From positions 992,001 to 1,056,000 of the forward strand of contig NZ_MAQW01000012.1 in NCBI RefSeq assembly GCF_001682855.1: 64,000 nt of DNA, read 5' to 3'. This document shows, piece by piece, positions 1-8,012 of this stretch. The translations under genes and the position numbers were made by a program. The notes below the pieces were generated by a model. It was not told where the DNA came from, ran no database searches, and worked only from the letters and a program-made list of their open reading frames with translations. Position 1 is the first letter of the stretch. Every line of letters starts with the position of its first letter. This DNA comes from Bacillus sp. FJAT-27264. Its GTDB lineage: Bacteria; Bacillota; Bacilli; Paenibacillales; Paenibacillaceae.

Positions 1-153
1 TTCATACTGTTTCTATACATTTTTATAGAAGAAAGCGATATATACCTCCTTCTCCTCCAAAGCTGACATGAGAAGAATTGAACAGATCAACCCTTTGTTC
101 ATGTCAGGTATTTTCGTCTCACAGCATGCATATACTTTAGGTAAGTATCACGT

Positions 154-183
154 TTGACTGTACGGTTTACAGTTTGTTATCAT
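154..183 (+). promoter_or_regulatory. Possible sigma-A promoter of the MerR-family gene
   Basis: TTGACT at 154-159 and TATCAT at 178-183 are separated by 18 bases, about 95 bases before the start codon at 278. The match is moderate. Further upstream an inverted repeat (CTGACATGA at 63-71, TCATGTCAG at 99-107) may be an operator or a hairpin. Nothing else is recognisable in the first 150 bases. Confidence 0.3.
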
Positions 184-277
184 TATAGAGACAGGTTTGA
201 GATTTCCAAATATAAGGAATGACTGCCACAACACGGTGGTCTGATTCCCAGCAGCGAGGTGAGTTAACATTGGGGAT

Positions 278-709
278 ATGACCCTGTATCGAATTGGAGA
301 GCTGGCCAAATTTGCCGGCATCAGTGAACGTACGATTGATTATTACACCAAGTTAGGGCTTATTTCTCCGGAGTCGCGGAGCATGAAAAATTATCGTTTG
401 TACAATCATGAAACCTTGGCCGCTTTGGAACGTATTAATCAATTGAAGCATGACAAGTATACATTGGAAGAAATCAAGATCATGATGAGCAAATGGAAAA
501 CGGCCGCTCCAGAAGCGGATGTATCCGATAAGCTTGTAGAGCTAGAGCTCCACATGCAGCAGCTTGAACGCGAAGTCAAAGCCCTTGAACCAATGATCAG
601 TGGATTGAAGCCCGGGCAGGCGAACAGAGCTTTGTCCGCACTTCTCCCTCAGGGCGTGGCCTGTATTGAAGCCATACGGCTTCTTCTGACCCACGGACCG
701 CCAATGTAA
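278..709 (+). CDS. MerR-family transcriptional regulator
   Basis: A 143-residue DNA-binding regulator. The N-terminal winged helix-turn-helix is seen at about residues 3-70, with the MerR signature RIGELAKFAGISERTIDYY followed by the LGLISP wing. A leucine-rich dimerisation helix follows at about 80-110, containing LVELELHMQQLEREV. The short C-terminal tail has no cysteine pair or clear effector domain, so the inducer cannot be read from the sequence. The GAGGTGAG purine stretch at 256-263 is a slightly distant ribosome binding site for the ATG at 278. The yugP-like gene follows after 36 bases on the same strand, so the two may be co-transcribed. Family assignment is certain; target genes are unknown. 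Confidence 0.85.
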   Translation: MTLYRIGELAKFAGISERTIDYYTKLGLISPESRSMKNYRLYNHETLAALERINQLKHDKYTLEEIKIMMSKWKTAAPEADVSDKLVELELHMQQLEREVKALEPMISGLKPGQANRALSALLPQGVACIEAIRLLLTHGPPM

Positions 710-745
710 GCAGCTTGTTCACACAACACTCTGGAGGAATGACAT

Positions 746-1417
746 ATGATGATGTACTTATTAGTAATTGTTGCGTTTCTATTCTCGTTATGGGCCCAAT
801 TCAGGGTCAAAGGAACATTCAACAAATGGTCCAAGGTAGCTACCGCTAACGGAATGACAGGATACGATGCTGCGCGCCACATGCTGGATTCCAATGGACT
901 CAGCGATGTTCCTATCGAACCTGTACGCGGCGCTCTATCCGACCACTATGATCCGATCAACCGCGTTGTGCGTCTGTCGGAACCTGTATACTATGAAAGC
1001 TCTATTTCCGCCGTATCCGTGGCTTGCCACGAGGTAGGCCATGCAATCCAGCATAAAGTTCACTATCCGATGCTGGCCTTGCGTCACCGGATATTCCCGG
1101 TAGTTAACTTCGCTTCCGGCATTGCCCCTTTCATGCTAATCGCCGGATTCCTTTTCAGCTCTTTCAATCTGATCGGACTTGGTATCATTTTCTTCTCAGC
1201 TTCCGTAGCTTTTCAGTTGATCACCTTGCCGGTAGAGTTCAACGCCAGTAACCGCGCCCGTCAGGTCATGGTTGAGCAGGGCTACATTCGTAATGATGAG
1301 GAACACGGTGTTGCAAAGGTTCTGAACGCCGCAGCTTTGACTTATGTGGCTGCAGCACTGGTATCCTTGCTTGAGTTGTTCCGCTTGATCACTATCTACC
1401 TTGGCAATCGTGACTAA
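746..1417 (+). CDS. yugP: YugP-like membrane zinc metallopeptidase
   Basis: A 223-residue protein of the neutral zinc metallopeptidase family PF04298 (YugP). An N-terminal membrane segment (residues 2-16) is followed by a soluble part with the zinc-binding motif HEVGH (about residues 96-100). Two hydrophobic segments (about 122-165) and a C-terminal hydrophobic helix complete it. The family motif FNASNRA, which supplies the third metal ligand region, is present near residue 175. GGAGG at 733-737 lies 8 bases before the ATG. Length and motif order match the family. The physiological substrate is not established for this family, so the role in membrane protein turnover is inference. Confidence 0.9.
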   Translation: MMMYLLVIVAFLFSLWAQFRVKGTFNKWSKVATANGMTGYDAARHMLDSNGLSDVPIEPVRGALSDHYDPINRVVRLSEPVYYESSISAVSVACHEVGHAIQHKVHYPMLALRHRIFPVVNFASGIAPFMLIAGFLFSSFNLIGLGIIFFSASVAFQLITLPVEFNASNRARQVMVEQGYIRNDEEHGVAKVLNAAALTYVAAALVSLLELFRLITIYLGNRD

Positions 1418-1437
1418 TATCTGATCTGCCATCCTTT

Positions 1438-1482
1438 AAGGGGTGTCCCAAACACCGCATCCGCGGTAAGGGACACCCCTTA
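1438..1482. terminator. Rho-independent terminator after yugP
   Basis: A 12-base inverted repeat, AAGGGGTGTCCC with its complement ending at 1481, is followed by TATT. It can serve yugP on the plus strand. The stem is strong and the T-tract is short. Confidence 0.7.
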
Positions 1483-1501
1483 TTCGTGTAAATTAATGCG
1501 C

Positions 1502-1557
1502 AAAAAACCTCTCCTGTTAAAATGGTGCACATCAACCATTTCCAAAGAGAGGTTTCT
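1502..1557 (-). terminator. Terminator of the LysR-type gene
   Basis: Read on the minus strand, an interrupted stem (AAACCTCTC paired with GAGAGGTTT, plus an inner AAATGGT/ACCATTT pair) ends in a run of T. It lies just downstream of the LysR stop at 1591. Confidence 0.65.
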
Positions 1558-1590
1558 TCAAGTCTTCTAAAAGTATTTAAAAATGCAGAA

Positions 1591-2502
1591 TTAGCCAACC
1601 GGAGCACTCGAATTCTTCAGCCTAAAATAGGATAGCAAGAAGGTACGGAAGGAACGAGCCACTAGCGGCAGCTTGCCGTCTGTCCGGTGAATCAGGCCCA
1701 CCGTTCTAGTAACTACGGGTTCAACCACCTTCACCTGTGCTGGCTGTAGTGGATTCGTCTGGAAGAGTGCCATCTCCGGCAGCAGACTTACCCCCATTCC
1801 AGCCGCGACCAGACCACGTATGGTGTCCGTCTCTCCACCCTCAAAGGCAATCTGCGGCTTGAACCCCGCCTGAAGACAAGCCTGCCAGACAATAGGCCGT
1901 AGAGAGTATCCCTGACTGAACAGAACGAACTTGTCATCCTTCAGTTGATTCAGCCGAATAACCGACTCCCCTGCGAGTGGATGATTCTGTGGAAGAATCG
2001 CGAACAACTCTTCTGTCATCACGACATCTCCTGCCAGGTGATCATTACTCTCCGGAAAAGGTGAGATGAAGGCCAGATCCACTTCATTCATCAGCACATC
2101 CTTAATTAGCGACGGGTACGTCCCCTGCTTAAAACGGAATTTGACATGGGGATAATGCTTGCGGAACTCCGCTACAATACTCGGGATGAGATGCGTGCCT
2201 AGGCTATGTGGAAACCCTATACGAATCTCGCCCCGCTCCGGATCCAGAAACTCGTGCACCTCCGCCACCGAACGCTCCAGCTCTTTGAGTACGACCTCTA
2301 CCCTCTTGCAGAATAACTGGCCGACCGGCGTTAGCTGCAGGTTGCGCCCTTTCTGCATGAACAAGTCCACACCCAATTCCTGCTCCAGCTGATGAATCTG
2401 GCGACTGACCGCAGATTGAGCCACATGTAGCTCTTCCGCCGCGCGGGTGACGTGCTCCTTTTGAGCAACCTTGAGAAAATATTGCAGCTGTCTAAGCTCC
2501 AC
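1591..2502 (-). CDS. LysR-family regulator, GltC-like
   Basis: A LysR-type regulator of about 303 residues. The N-terminal winged HTH (about 1-60) contains HVTRAAEELHVAQSAVSRQI. The substrate-binding domain (about 88-295) contains GEIRIGFPHSLGTHLIPS and ends with GMGVSLLPE. The sequence resembles B. subtilis GltC, the activator of glutamate synthase, throughout. The GTG at 2502 gives the family N-terminus (ELRQLQYF) and lies 10 bases after AGGAG; an ATG at 2511 is only 2 bases from that site. The rhomboid gene upstream ends at 2508, so the two form an operon. No gltAB genes lie nearby, so the target is uncertain. Confidence 0.85.
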   Translation of the reverse strand: MELRQLQYFLKVAQKEHVTRAAEELHVAQSAVSRQIHQLEQELGVDLFMQKGRNLQLTPVGQLFCKRVEVVLKELERSVAEVHEFLDPERGEIRIGFPHSLGTHLIPSIVAEFRKHYPHVKFRFKQGTYPSLIKDVLMNEVDLAFISPFPESNDHLAGDVVMTEELFAILPQNHPLAGESVIRLNQLKDDKFVLFSQGYSLRPIVWQACLQAGFKPQIAFEGGETDTIRGLVAAGMGVSLLPEMALFQTNPLQPAQVKVVEPVVTRTVGLIHRTDGKLPLVARSFRTFLLSYFRLKNSSAPVG

Positions 2503-2507
2503 GCTTG

Positions 2508-3140
2508 TCATCTCTCCTGTCTTCGGCTTCTTTTAAATACGCGAATAATCAGTCCATAGAGGAAAAAGCCGGCTACCAAACCGCCGATATGCGCCATCCA
2601 GTCTATTTTAGGAACCGCAAACGTCATAATAAGACCCGTCAGCAGAAGCCCATAGAGGGTCTTGCGCGATCCTTCATCCATCATTGTTCTCTGCATAAGG
2701 GCAATGTATAGAAACGCCCCATATACAGCGTAGATTGCCCCTGAAGCCCCTACCGAGACCCGCCATACGTTGACATCGGGAGTGCTTAACACGATCGACA
2801 TTACATTGGCCAACACACCACCGCCTAAATAAAGCAGCGCATACCGCCACCAGCCAAGCAACCGCTCTAGTGGAGGTGCAAACACCAGCAATGCAAAACT
2901 GTTAAAGAATAAATGAGAAAAACCGTTGTGTAGGAAAACCGCAGCTCCGTAACGCCACCACTCTTCCCTGTAAGGTCCATTATCCACGATTGCTCCGTAA
3001 TGCACCAGGGTGTCCAGATTCGTTGATCCCCCATTAGCTGTTAAAACTACGAACATGACCACATTCGCCAGAAGCAAGAGCGTAGTCACCGGATAGTACC
3101 GGATATAACTTCGCCAATTCTCATATCGTATGAATATCAT
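2508..3140 (-). CDS. Rhomboid-family intramembrane serine protease
   Basis: About 210 residues with six predicted membrane segments. The catalytic serine motif is GASGAIYAVYGA (GxSG) and the catalytic histidine lies in WMAHIGGLVAGFF. The conserved HNGFSHLFFN block of loop 1/TM2 is also present, so all key residues of an active rhomboid are visible. The ATG at 3140 is preferred because AAAAGGATGG lies at good spacing; a longer reading frame begins at 3179. The stop overlaps the start region of the LysR-type gene downstream, implying one transcription unit. There are no extra N- or C-terminal domains, unlike B. subtilis GluP. Substrates are unknown. Confidence 0.88.
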   Translation of the reverse strand: MIFIRYENWRSYIRYYPVTTLLLLANVVMFVVLTANGGSTNLDTLVHYGAIVDNGPYREEWWRYGAAVFLHNGFSHLFFNSFALLVFAPPLERLLGWWRYALLYLGGGVLANVMSIVLSTPDVNVWRVSVGASGAIYAVYGAFLYIALMQRTMMDEGSRKTLYGLLLTGLIMTFAVPKIDWMAHIGGLVAGFFLYGLIIRVFKRSRRQER

Positions 3141-3172
3141 AAACATCCATCCTTTTATACAAGTTATCCTGT

Positions 3173-3202
3173 TGGACATTCTCCCTTTAAAAAGATTATA
3201 AT
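3173..3202 (+). promoter_or_regulatory. Likely sigma-A promoter of tpx
   Basis: TGGACA at 3173-3178 and a perfect TATAAT at 3197-3202 are separated by 18 bases, about 50 bases ahead of the tpx start. The divergent rhomboid gene begins at 3140. Confidence 0.55.
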
Positions 3203-3253
3203 TTATTATGGCAGTAACATTCCAATATGCCCATTCGAGGAGGAAACAAGGAT

Positions 3254-3772
3254 ATGACGCAAGAAAGAACAGGCGTGGCCACTTTAAAGGGCAGCCCCAT
3301 CACACTCATTGGACCCGCACTGAAAGCCGGCGATCAAGCACCGGACTTTGTACTCAGCAAGAATCTTCTAGAAGAGGTATCCCTCAGTGATTACGCTGGC
3401 AAAATCAAGCTAATCAGCGTTGTCCCTTCTCTGGACACTGGTGTGTGCGATGCACAGACTCGCCGGTTCAATACTGAAGCCGCTGAACTTGGCGATGATG
3501 TCGCCATTCTAACTGTCAGCGTAGACTTGCCATTTGCCCAAGCCCGCTGGTGCGGCGCTGCAGGCATCGACCGTGTAATCACGCTTTCCGATCACAAGAC
3601 AGCTTCATTTGGTGAAGCCTATGGCGTTCTGATCAAGGAACTCCGTTTGGACATGCGTTCCATCTTTGTGATCGACAAGAATGATAAATTAACTTATGTA
3701 GAATACCTGAGCGAAATGGGCGAGCATCCAAACTATGAAGCTGCTATCGCCGCTGTTAAAGAGCTTCTGTAA
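3254..3772 (+). CDS. tpx: Thiol peroxidase Tpx
   Basis: A 172-residue atypical 2-Cys peroxiredoxin of the Tpx type, which reduces hydrogen and alkyl peroxides using thioredoxin. The peroxidatic cysteine lies in SLDTGVCDAQTRRF and the resolving cysteine in QARWCGAAGIDR, as in E. coli and B. subtilis Tpx. The C-terminal block YVEYLSEMGEHPNYEAA also matches the family. The ATG at 3254 follows GAGGAGGAAA at 3237-3246; an in-frame ATG at 3227 would lack this site. The gene is monocistronic with its own promoter and terminator. Confidence 0.95.
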   Translation: MTQERTGVATLKGSPITLIGPALKAGDQAPDFVLSKNLLEEVSLSDYAGKIKLISVVPSLDTGVCDAQTRRFNTEAAELGDDVAILTVSVDLPFAQARWCGAAGIDRVITLSDHKTASFGEAYGVLIKELRLDMRSIFVIDKNDKLTYVEYLSEMGEHPNYEAAIAAVKELL

Positions 3773-3816
3773 AGCTTAACGCAGGACAAACGCACGTACG
3801 CACTTTATTATTTGTG

Positions 3817-3855
3817 AAAAAAGCGGCAGAAGGCCTCCCTTCTTCCGCTTTTCTT
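3817..3855 (+). terminator. Terminator after tpx
   Basis: Stem AAAAGCGG-AGAAGG / CCTTCTTCCGCTTTT with a short loop, located about 45 bases after the tpx stop and followed by TTTTC. Confidence 0.75.
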
Positions 3856-3922
3856 ATGCGAGTATCTCTCGAAAACGCATACAATCCCCAAATGGAATTG
3901 TTATTCGGCTATGCCGCTGTTC

Positions 3923-4312
3923 TCAATCCACTTTATATTTGCCAAGCTTCTTGTCCAGCGAACCATAGAGGCGCTGAATTACGCGGTAATTGCCGCCGAG
4001 GTCACCCAGAGAACCCCTGGAAGCGGAATATATATCAACTGCACAGCGCACCGGCGTCGTATTGAGTACCGAGACGGTGATATCAAGCGTACGGCCTAAG
4101 GCTGTTTTTTTCTCCAAAATAATCTCTCCGACGGACTCCACCTCATGCAGCACTTTATAACCCGGAATTTTTTTTAGTGTTGCGGATACTTCTTCCCAAG
4201 CCTTGTCCTTCTGCAAATTGTAGTAACGCGTCTTCAATGCCGGATCTTTTGCGCGGTCGCTTGTTCCATCATGGCTGCGGAACAAGCCGACCAAGGTTCT
4301 TTTCAACGACAA
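3923..4312 (-). CDS. DUF1499-like conserved protein
   Basis: A 129-residue soluble protein. The C-terminal half carries the DUF1499 pattern: VDIYSASRGSLGDLGGNYR followed by IQRLYGSLDKKL. The family role is unknown. The start codon is TTG at 4312, supported by GAGGGGGA about 7 bases upstream. There is no signal peptide or membrane helix. It lies downstream of the probable 6S RNA on the same strand but beyond that gene's terminator, so it probably has separate transcription. Confidence 0.75.
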   Translation of the reverse strand: MSLKRTLVGLFRSHDGTSDRAKDPALKTRYYNLQKDKAWEEVSATLKKIPGYKVLHEVESVGEIILEKKTALGRTLDITVSVLNTTPVRCAVDIYSASRGSLGDLGGNYRVIQRLYGSLDKKLGKYKVD

Positions 4313-4419
4313 AATATTTCCCCCTCTTCAAGTCCCATGTTCATTAGTATAAGTGTAACACTCTTGCCTCAGGAACAAAAGAGCAATACTCACTTTCTGA
4401 ATGTTCGCACAAGACAAGA

Positions 4420-4457
4420 AGGCGCCCTATCCGCAAAATACGGAAAATAGGGCGCCT
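4420..4457 (-). terminator. Terminator of the 6S-like RNA gene
   Basis: GGCGCCCTAT at 4421-4430 and its complement at 4447-4456 form a strong hairpin with an inner extension (CCG/CGG). On the minus strand it is followed by TTCTTGTCTT, a weak T-tract. It closes the transcript that starts near 4660. Confidence 0.6.
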
Positions 4458-4471
4458 GTCATAACATTGGA

Positions 4472-4660
4472 AAACCCGCCTATGCCGTCCGGCCACAGTG
4501 TCTTCTGAACCTGCTAGAGCAGGTGGGTGATCGCAGAACTCGCTTTTGAATTCCCCGGGCCATATAGGCGGGGCCTTTCAGCCACGTTTCAATTTTGATC
4601 TCCCGAGACATTGTCATTGGTTCAAAACAACGAGCAGCCATAACGTACATCGCAGGATTT
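4472..4660 (-). ncRNA. ssrS: Probable 6S RNA
   Basis: A non-coding transcription unit of about 190 bases lies between a near-perfect sigma-A promoter and a terminator. It contains no open frame. Its 3' half shows the pattern common in 6S RNAs: CACCCACCTG, a short loop, then CAGGTTCAG. CCCGCCTAT and ATAGGCGGG (4583-4575 and 4485-4477 region) can pair over a long distance, giving an extended rod. 6S RNA binds sigma-A RNA polymerase and mimics an open promoter. Size, promoter strength and structure fit that family. The assignment rests on pattern memory only; it could be another structured RNA. Confidence 0.55.
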
Positions 4661-4666
4661 AGAACT

Positions 4667-4695
4667 ATTATATTGCGTTTTGACGAAAATGTAAA
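4667..4695 (-). promoter_or_regulatory. Sigma-A promoter of the 6S-like RNA
   Basis: On the minus strand, TTTACA (4695-4690), a 17-base spacer and TATAAT (4672-4667) form a near-consensus promoter. The predicted transcription start is an A at about 4660. This strength fits an abundant stable RNA. Confidence 0.7.
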
Positions 4696-4766
4696 CCTGT
4701 ATGCGCTTTAAAATTATAACGGATTAGAAATTTCGCCAGTTTTCCGCAGCGTTATGCGATATGAAC

Positions 4767-5585
4767 TTAAATCCGTTTGGTATCTCTATCGTCTTCATCA
4801 TCAATCTTGTCTGCCCCGGATTCGCCCTCTTCTGCAAGCTTCCGAGCCTCTTCTTCTTCCTCTTCCTTCAACTTACTCTGCTCGACTTGCATTTGCAGCT
4901 TGTTGTAGGTTGCATAGAAGTTAAAGAAAGCAAGCATGGCTATCAGCGTAGGAATAGCAATAAAGTACAATGCAGGATACTTCAGACCTATATAACCTAG
5001 TACCCCCGCTCCGATCAAGGTCATGAATACACGAATCGGACGAGCGACGGTCAGCAAAAACGAGTTGGTGACAACTTGTTTGAAGGTCATTTGGTAGTGA
5101 ACCACGATCGAGAAGAAATTAAACATGGACACGAATAAAATAATCATCAGCACCAGCATCAGAATGCCCACAATTTTAAAGTTGGCCATTTGCGTCATGT
5201 ATACGGTCACATCGACATACATAATGACGATCAGCAGCGTATAGATCAGGCCGCCGAGCATGCTTTTCACATAATTCTCCTTATAGCCCTGGAAGAACGT
5301 ACGGAAGGTGCCGACATCCGTATTCCCCATTACCCATTTGCGCACAACCGTGAATAACGCGGCCGTAGCCGGAAACACAGTAAACGGTGCTAAAATGCCC
5401 ATTGCCCAATTCAAGGTCAGCTGTTCGTTAGGACCCCCTGTGCCAGTACCCAACATAATAATTTTCAGAACAGCTGCAAACAGAAACGGAATTGAACAGA
5501 ACGCCCATAAAATATTACTGAACGCAATCCGTGAAATCCATTCTGTGATGCGGTATAAACCACCCATTGCTCCTTTAAACTCCAA
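4767..5585 (-). CDS. YesL-like DUF624 membrane protein
   Basis: A 272-residue integral membrane protein of the DUF624/YesL family. Five or six hydrophobic segments are visible between residues 22 and 225. The family N-terminal block (GGLYRITEWISRIAFSNILW) is present. The C-terminal 45 residues are a highly charged tail (KEEEEEEARKLAEEG then an Asp-rich stretch), probably cytoplasmic. The start is TTG at 5585 with AGGAGG 8 bases upstream; the next in-frame ATG is too close to its purine stretch. YesL proteins often neighbour carbohydrate ABC systems, but none is here. Function unknown. Confidence 0.8.
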   Translation of the reverse strand: MEFKGAMGGLYRITEWISRIAFSNILWAFCSIPFLFAAVLKIIMLGTGTGGPNEQLTLNWAMGILAPFTVFPATAALFTVVRKWVMGNTDVGTFRTFFQGYKENYVKSMLGGLIYTLLIVIMYVDVTVYMTQMANFKIVGILMLVLMIILFVSMFNFFSIVVHYQMTFKQVVTNSFLLTVARPIRVFMTLIGAGVLGYIGLKYPALYFIAIPTLIAMLAFFNFYATYNKLQMQVEQSKLKEEEEEEARKLAEEGESGADKIDDEDDRDTKRI

Positions 5586-5686
5586 TTTCCCTTCCTCCTG
5601 TCTGTCTCGCGCATACTGCGTATCTTAACTATACCCTATTTGCCCCGTTCTTTTCCAGCGCCCAAGTTTTTGATTCATGGGTCATG

Positions 5687-5897
5687 GTCTATACCGTCCG
5701 TGCAATAAGTCCATATATTAGAGACGTAACCAATTCAATCCACAATTCAAAGGAGGTATTCCTATGTCCTCACCTGTTGGCTACGGCGGCTGGACTTCCA
5801 CCGGCACGATTCTTGTTCTGTTCATTCTGCTCGTCATCATCACTCGCACATTCATCTAACCAGTGCCTGTTGATTCCTTGGAACGTCTATACCGTCC
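5687..5897. repeat. 13-bp direct repeat flanking the YjcZ-like gene
   Basis: The 13-mer GTCTATACCGTCC occurs at 5687-5699 and again at 5885-5897, bracketing the 96-base gene. CATATATTA at 5712-5720, after the first copy, resembles a sporulation sigma-E/K -10 element (CATAnnnTA). Confidence 0.6.
5764..5859 (+). CDS. YjcZ-family sporulation-type small membrane protein
   Basis: A 31-residue peptide. A short glycine-rich head (MSSPVGYGGW) is followed by one hydrophobic helix (TILVLFILLVIIT) and a tiny tail (RTFI). This layout is typical of the YjcZ/YczF group of small proteins found in Bacillales and associated with sporulation. AAAGGAGGTATTCCT gives a near-ideal ribosome binding site 7 bases before the ATG. 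A CATA-type -10 motif upstream suggests a mother-cell sigma factor (inference). The gene is enclosed by a 13-bp direct repeat. Confidence 0.8.
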   Translation: MSSPVGYGGWTSTGTILVLFILLVIITRTFI

Positions 5898-5952
5898 AGA
5901 GGACAGTTAGCCGTTCTCCTGACAACGATAAGCAATTCACTCTTGCTTTTAC

Positions 5953-5990
5953 AAAAAAAGACGGGACCCGCTTTAGCGGTGTCCCGTCTT
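5953..5990 (-). terminator. Terminator of cshA
   Basis: AAGACGGGAC...GTCCCGTCTT forms a stem with a short GC-rich loop. On the minus strand it is followed by seven T residues, placing it at the end of the cshA transcript (stop at 6032). Confidence 0.8.
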
Positions 5991-6031
5991 ATTCATATGT
6001 TCAGTCATCAGCAGCTGCTGACCTGATCAGC

Positions 6032-7705
6032 TTAAACGTCGGAGGAATCCTCACGTTTTACCGCTGGACGTGTGCTGGTAGTGCTGCCGCTTGGACGATT
6101 AGAAGGTCTGCGCTCACCGCTGCGGGATGCCGAGGAATCACGGCCTGCTGCGTTGTCGCGGTTGCCTTTATAGCCGCCGCCGTAGCCACCACTGCCACTG
6201 CCGTAGTTGCTGCTGTAGCCGCCACGGCTGCTTCCGCCGCTATTGTTGTTATCACGGTTCCCACGGTATCCACCGCCGCCGCCGGAACCACCACCGTAGC
6301 CGCCGCCACGGTTACCGTAGCCACCGTTAGGCTTGCGTCCGCTACGAATGTCGTTCTTGCCACCGCGACGTTTCGCGCGGATTGGATCTTCCGGAGTCAA
6401 TTCAATTTCGGAATCTTTCTTATCGCCAGTCAAAAGCTTCATTGCCGCAGACAGCAATTGTACGGAATCGTATTGTTCCAACAATTGAATAGCAATGCCT
6501 TTATATTCATTCAATTCGCCATTCTCCACCATGTGAAGTAGACGTTCTGCAGTAATACGTTGTTTACCTTCAATCGCCTCAGCCATAGTTGGCAACGGCT
6601 TGCGAGTAATACGGTGACGAGTCACACGCTCAATCAGGTGCAAGTGATCCATTTCGCGTGGAGTCACAAAAGACCATGCTGTACCTTCTTTACCTGCGCG
6701 ACCAGTACGGCCGATACGGTGTACATAGCTCTCAGGATCTTGTGGAAGGTCAAAGTTAATTACATGGGTTACGCCGGATACGTCGAGACCACGTGCTGCT
6801 ACGTCTGTAGCTACCAGTACATCAATGCTTCCGTCACGGAATTTACGCATAACGGCATCACGTTGATTCTGGGAAAGGTCACCGTGAAGTCCATCAGCGG
6901 AATATCCACGCTTCTGGAGGGCTTCAGCCAATTCATCAACACGACGCTTCGTGCGTCCAAAAATGATGGCAAGCTCAGGAGATTCCATATCGATCAAACG
7001 GCTCAGCGCTTCGAACTTTTGACGTTCAGGAACTTCAATATAAGCTTGGTCGATCAGCGGAGCGCTGATTTGTTTCGGAATAACCGATACGTGCTGCGGA
7101 TTTTTCAGGAATTGCTGTGCAAGACGTTGAATGTTAGGGGGCATAGTAGCAGAGAACAACAGGGTTTGGCGTTCTTCCGGAACAAGCTTAAGGATCGACT
7201 GGATGTCCTCCATGAAGCCCATGTCCAGCATTTCGTCTGCTTCATCAAGGACAACAGTCTGTACATCGTCCAAGCGGATGGTTTTGCGGTTAATGTGGTC
7301 CAAGAGACGTCCTGGTGTACCAATAATGATCTGAGGTTTCTTCTTCAGTCCGCGGATTTGACGGCCGATATCTTGTCCGCCATAGATCGCCAAAGAACGA
7401 AGTCCTTTGAAGCGAGTCAATTTGCCGATTTCCTCAGCGACTTGGATAGCCAGTTCCCGTGTTGGGGTCATAACGAGTGCGAGAATCTTCTCATCTTCAC
7501 GGCTGATTTTGGAAATGAGGGGAATACCAAAAGCAGCAGTCTTACCTGTACCTGTCTGTGCTTGACCAATTAGGTCCGATCCGGTCAATGCCAGTGGAAT
7601 CGATTGCTCCTGAATAGGTGTTGCTTCCTCAAATCCTAGCTCTGTGATTGCCTGGAGAACTTTTGGCTCCAGGCCGAATTCTGCGAATGTTTTCAAATTA
7701 TTCAT
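6032..7705 (-). CDS. cshA: DEAD-box RNA helicase CshA
   Basis: A 557-residue ATP-dependent RNA helicase. Motifs in order: Q motif ([11 protein letters not shown]), Walker [26 protein letters not shown], then [11 protein letters not shown] and [10 protein letters not shown]. Sequence blocks match B. subtilis CshA ([33 protein letters not shown]), a cold-stress helicase linked to the RNA degradosome and rRNA maturation. Residues about 450-557 form a Gly/Arg/Asn/Ser-rich tail with RGG-like units, a likely RNA-binding extension. The ATG at 7705 follows AGAAGGAGC; the longer frame starting at 7768 has no such site. The 5' leader appears long, about 220 bases. Confidence 0.95.
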   Translation of the reverse strand: MNNLKTFAEFGLEPKVLQAITELGFEEATPIQEQSIPLALTGSDLIGQAQTGTGKTAAFGIPLISKISREDEKILALVMTPTRELAIQVAEEIGKLTRFKGLRSLAIYGGQDIGRQIRGLKKKPQIIIGTPGRLLDHINRKTIRLDDVQTVVLDEADEMLDMGFMEDIQSILKLVPEERQTLLFSATMPPNIQRLAQQFLKNPQHVSVIPKQISAPLIDQAYIEVPERQKFEALSRLIDMESPELAIIFGRTKRRVDELAEALQKRGYSADGLHGDLSQNQRDAVMRKFRDGSIDVLVATDVAARGLDVSGVTHVINFDLPQDPESYVHRIGRTGRAGKEGTAWSFVTPREMDHLHLIERVTRHRITRKPLPTMAEAIEGKQRITAERLLHMVENGELNEYKGIAIQLLEQYDSVQLLSAAMKLLTGDKKDSEIELTPEDPIRAKRRGGKNDIRSGRKPNGGYGNRGGGYGGGSGGGGGYRGNRDNNNSGGSSRGGYSSNYGSGSGGYGGGYKGNRDNAAGRDSSASRSGERRPSNRPSGSTTSTRPAVKREDSSDV

Positions 7706-8012
7706 GCTCCTTCTATACAGTGGACATTCCACATGCTTGTCTGTATTCTTAAGTAGCGGTAAACACATTTATAGGCTGTCCAATCATGCCACAATCTCTG
7801 CATGGTTAACCGTCCTGGGACGAAAAGCCGTCCTATCATCAGGCGCTTCAAAATCACCTGAGCAATTGTAGCTTCGCATCCGATGCAATGCAAAAGTACC
7901 ATTGTAACGTCCTACTCAAGAATATCCTATACATTATATCACAAACATAAAGGGGAATACCAGTGTATTCCTTTCTTTCATGGTTTACAATACACACCAG
8001 AGGTGAATTTGC
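7706..8012. promoter_or_regulatory. cshA leader and promoter; yitT upstream region
   Basis: This gap of about 307 bases separates the divergent cshA and yitT genes. On the minus strand a TATAAT (7938-7933) preceded by TG forms an extended -10, implying a leader of about 220 bases for cshA, compatible with cold or attenuation control (inference). No clear -35 element is seen. AGAGGTGA at 7999-8006 is the ribosome binding site of the YitT gene. No further gene is seen here. Confidence 0.45.

Noticed and set aside
45..58. AGGAGG-rich stretch on the minus strand suggesting a gene leaving the left edge
   Set aside because: No ATG, GTG or TTG lies within usable distance on the minus strand; the nearest ATG is 25 bases away with only 20 bases of sequence left.
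5684..6541. A long Ala/Val/Thr-rich plus-strand frame
   Set aside because: It is the antisense shadow of the RGG-rich tail of cshA; composition mirrors the Gly/Arg codons.
6560..7573. A 337-residue plus-strand frame opposite cshA
   Set aside because: Antisense to the conserved helicase core, no ribosome binding site and no recognisable domain.
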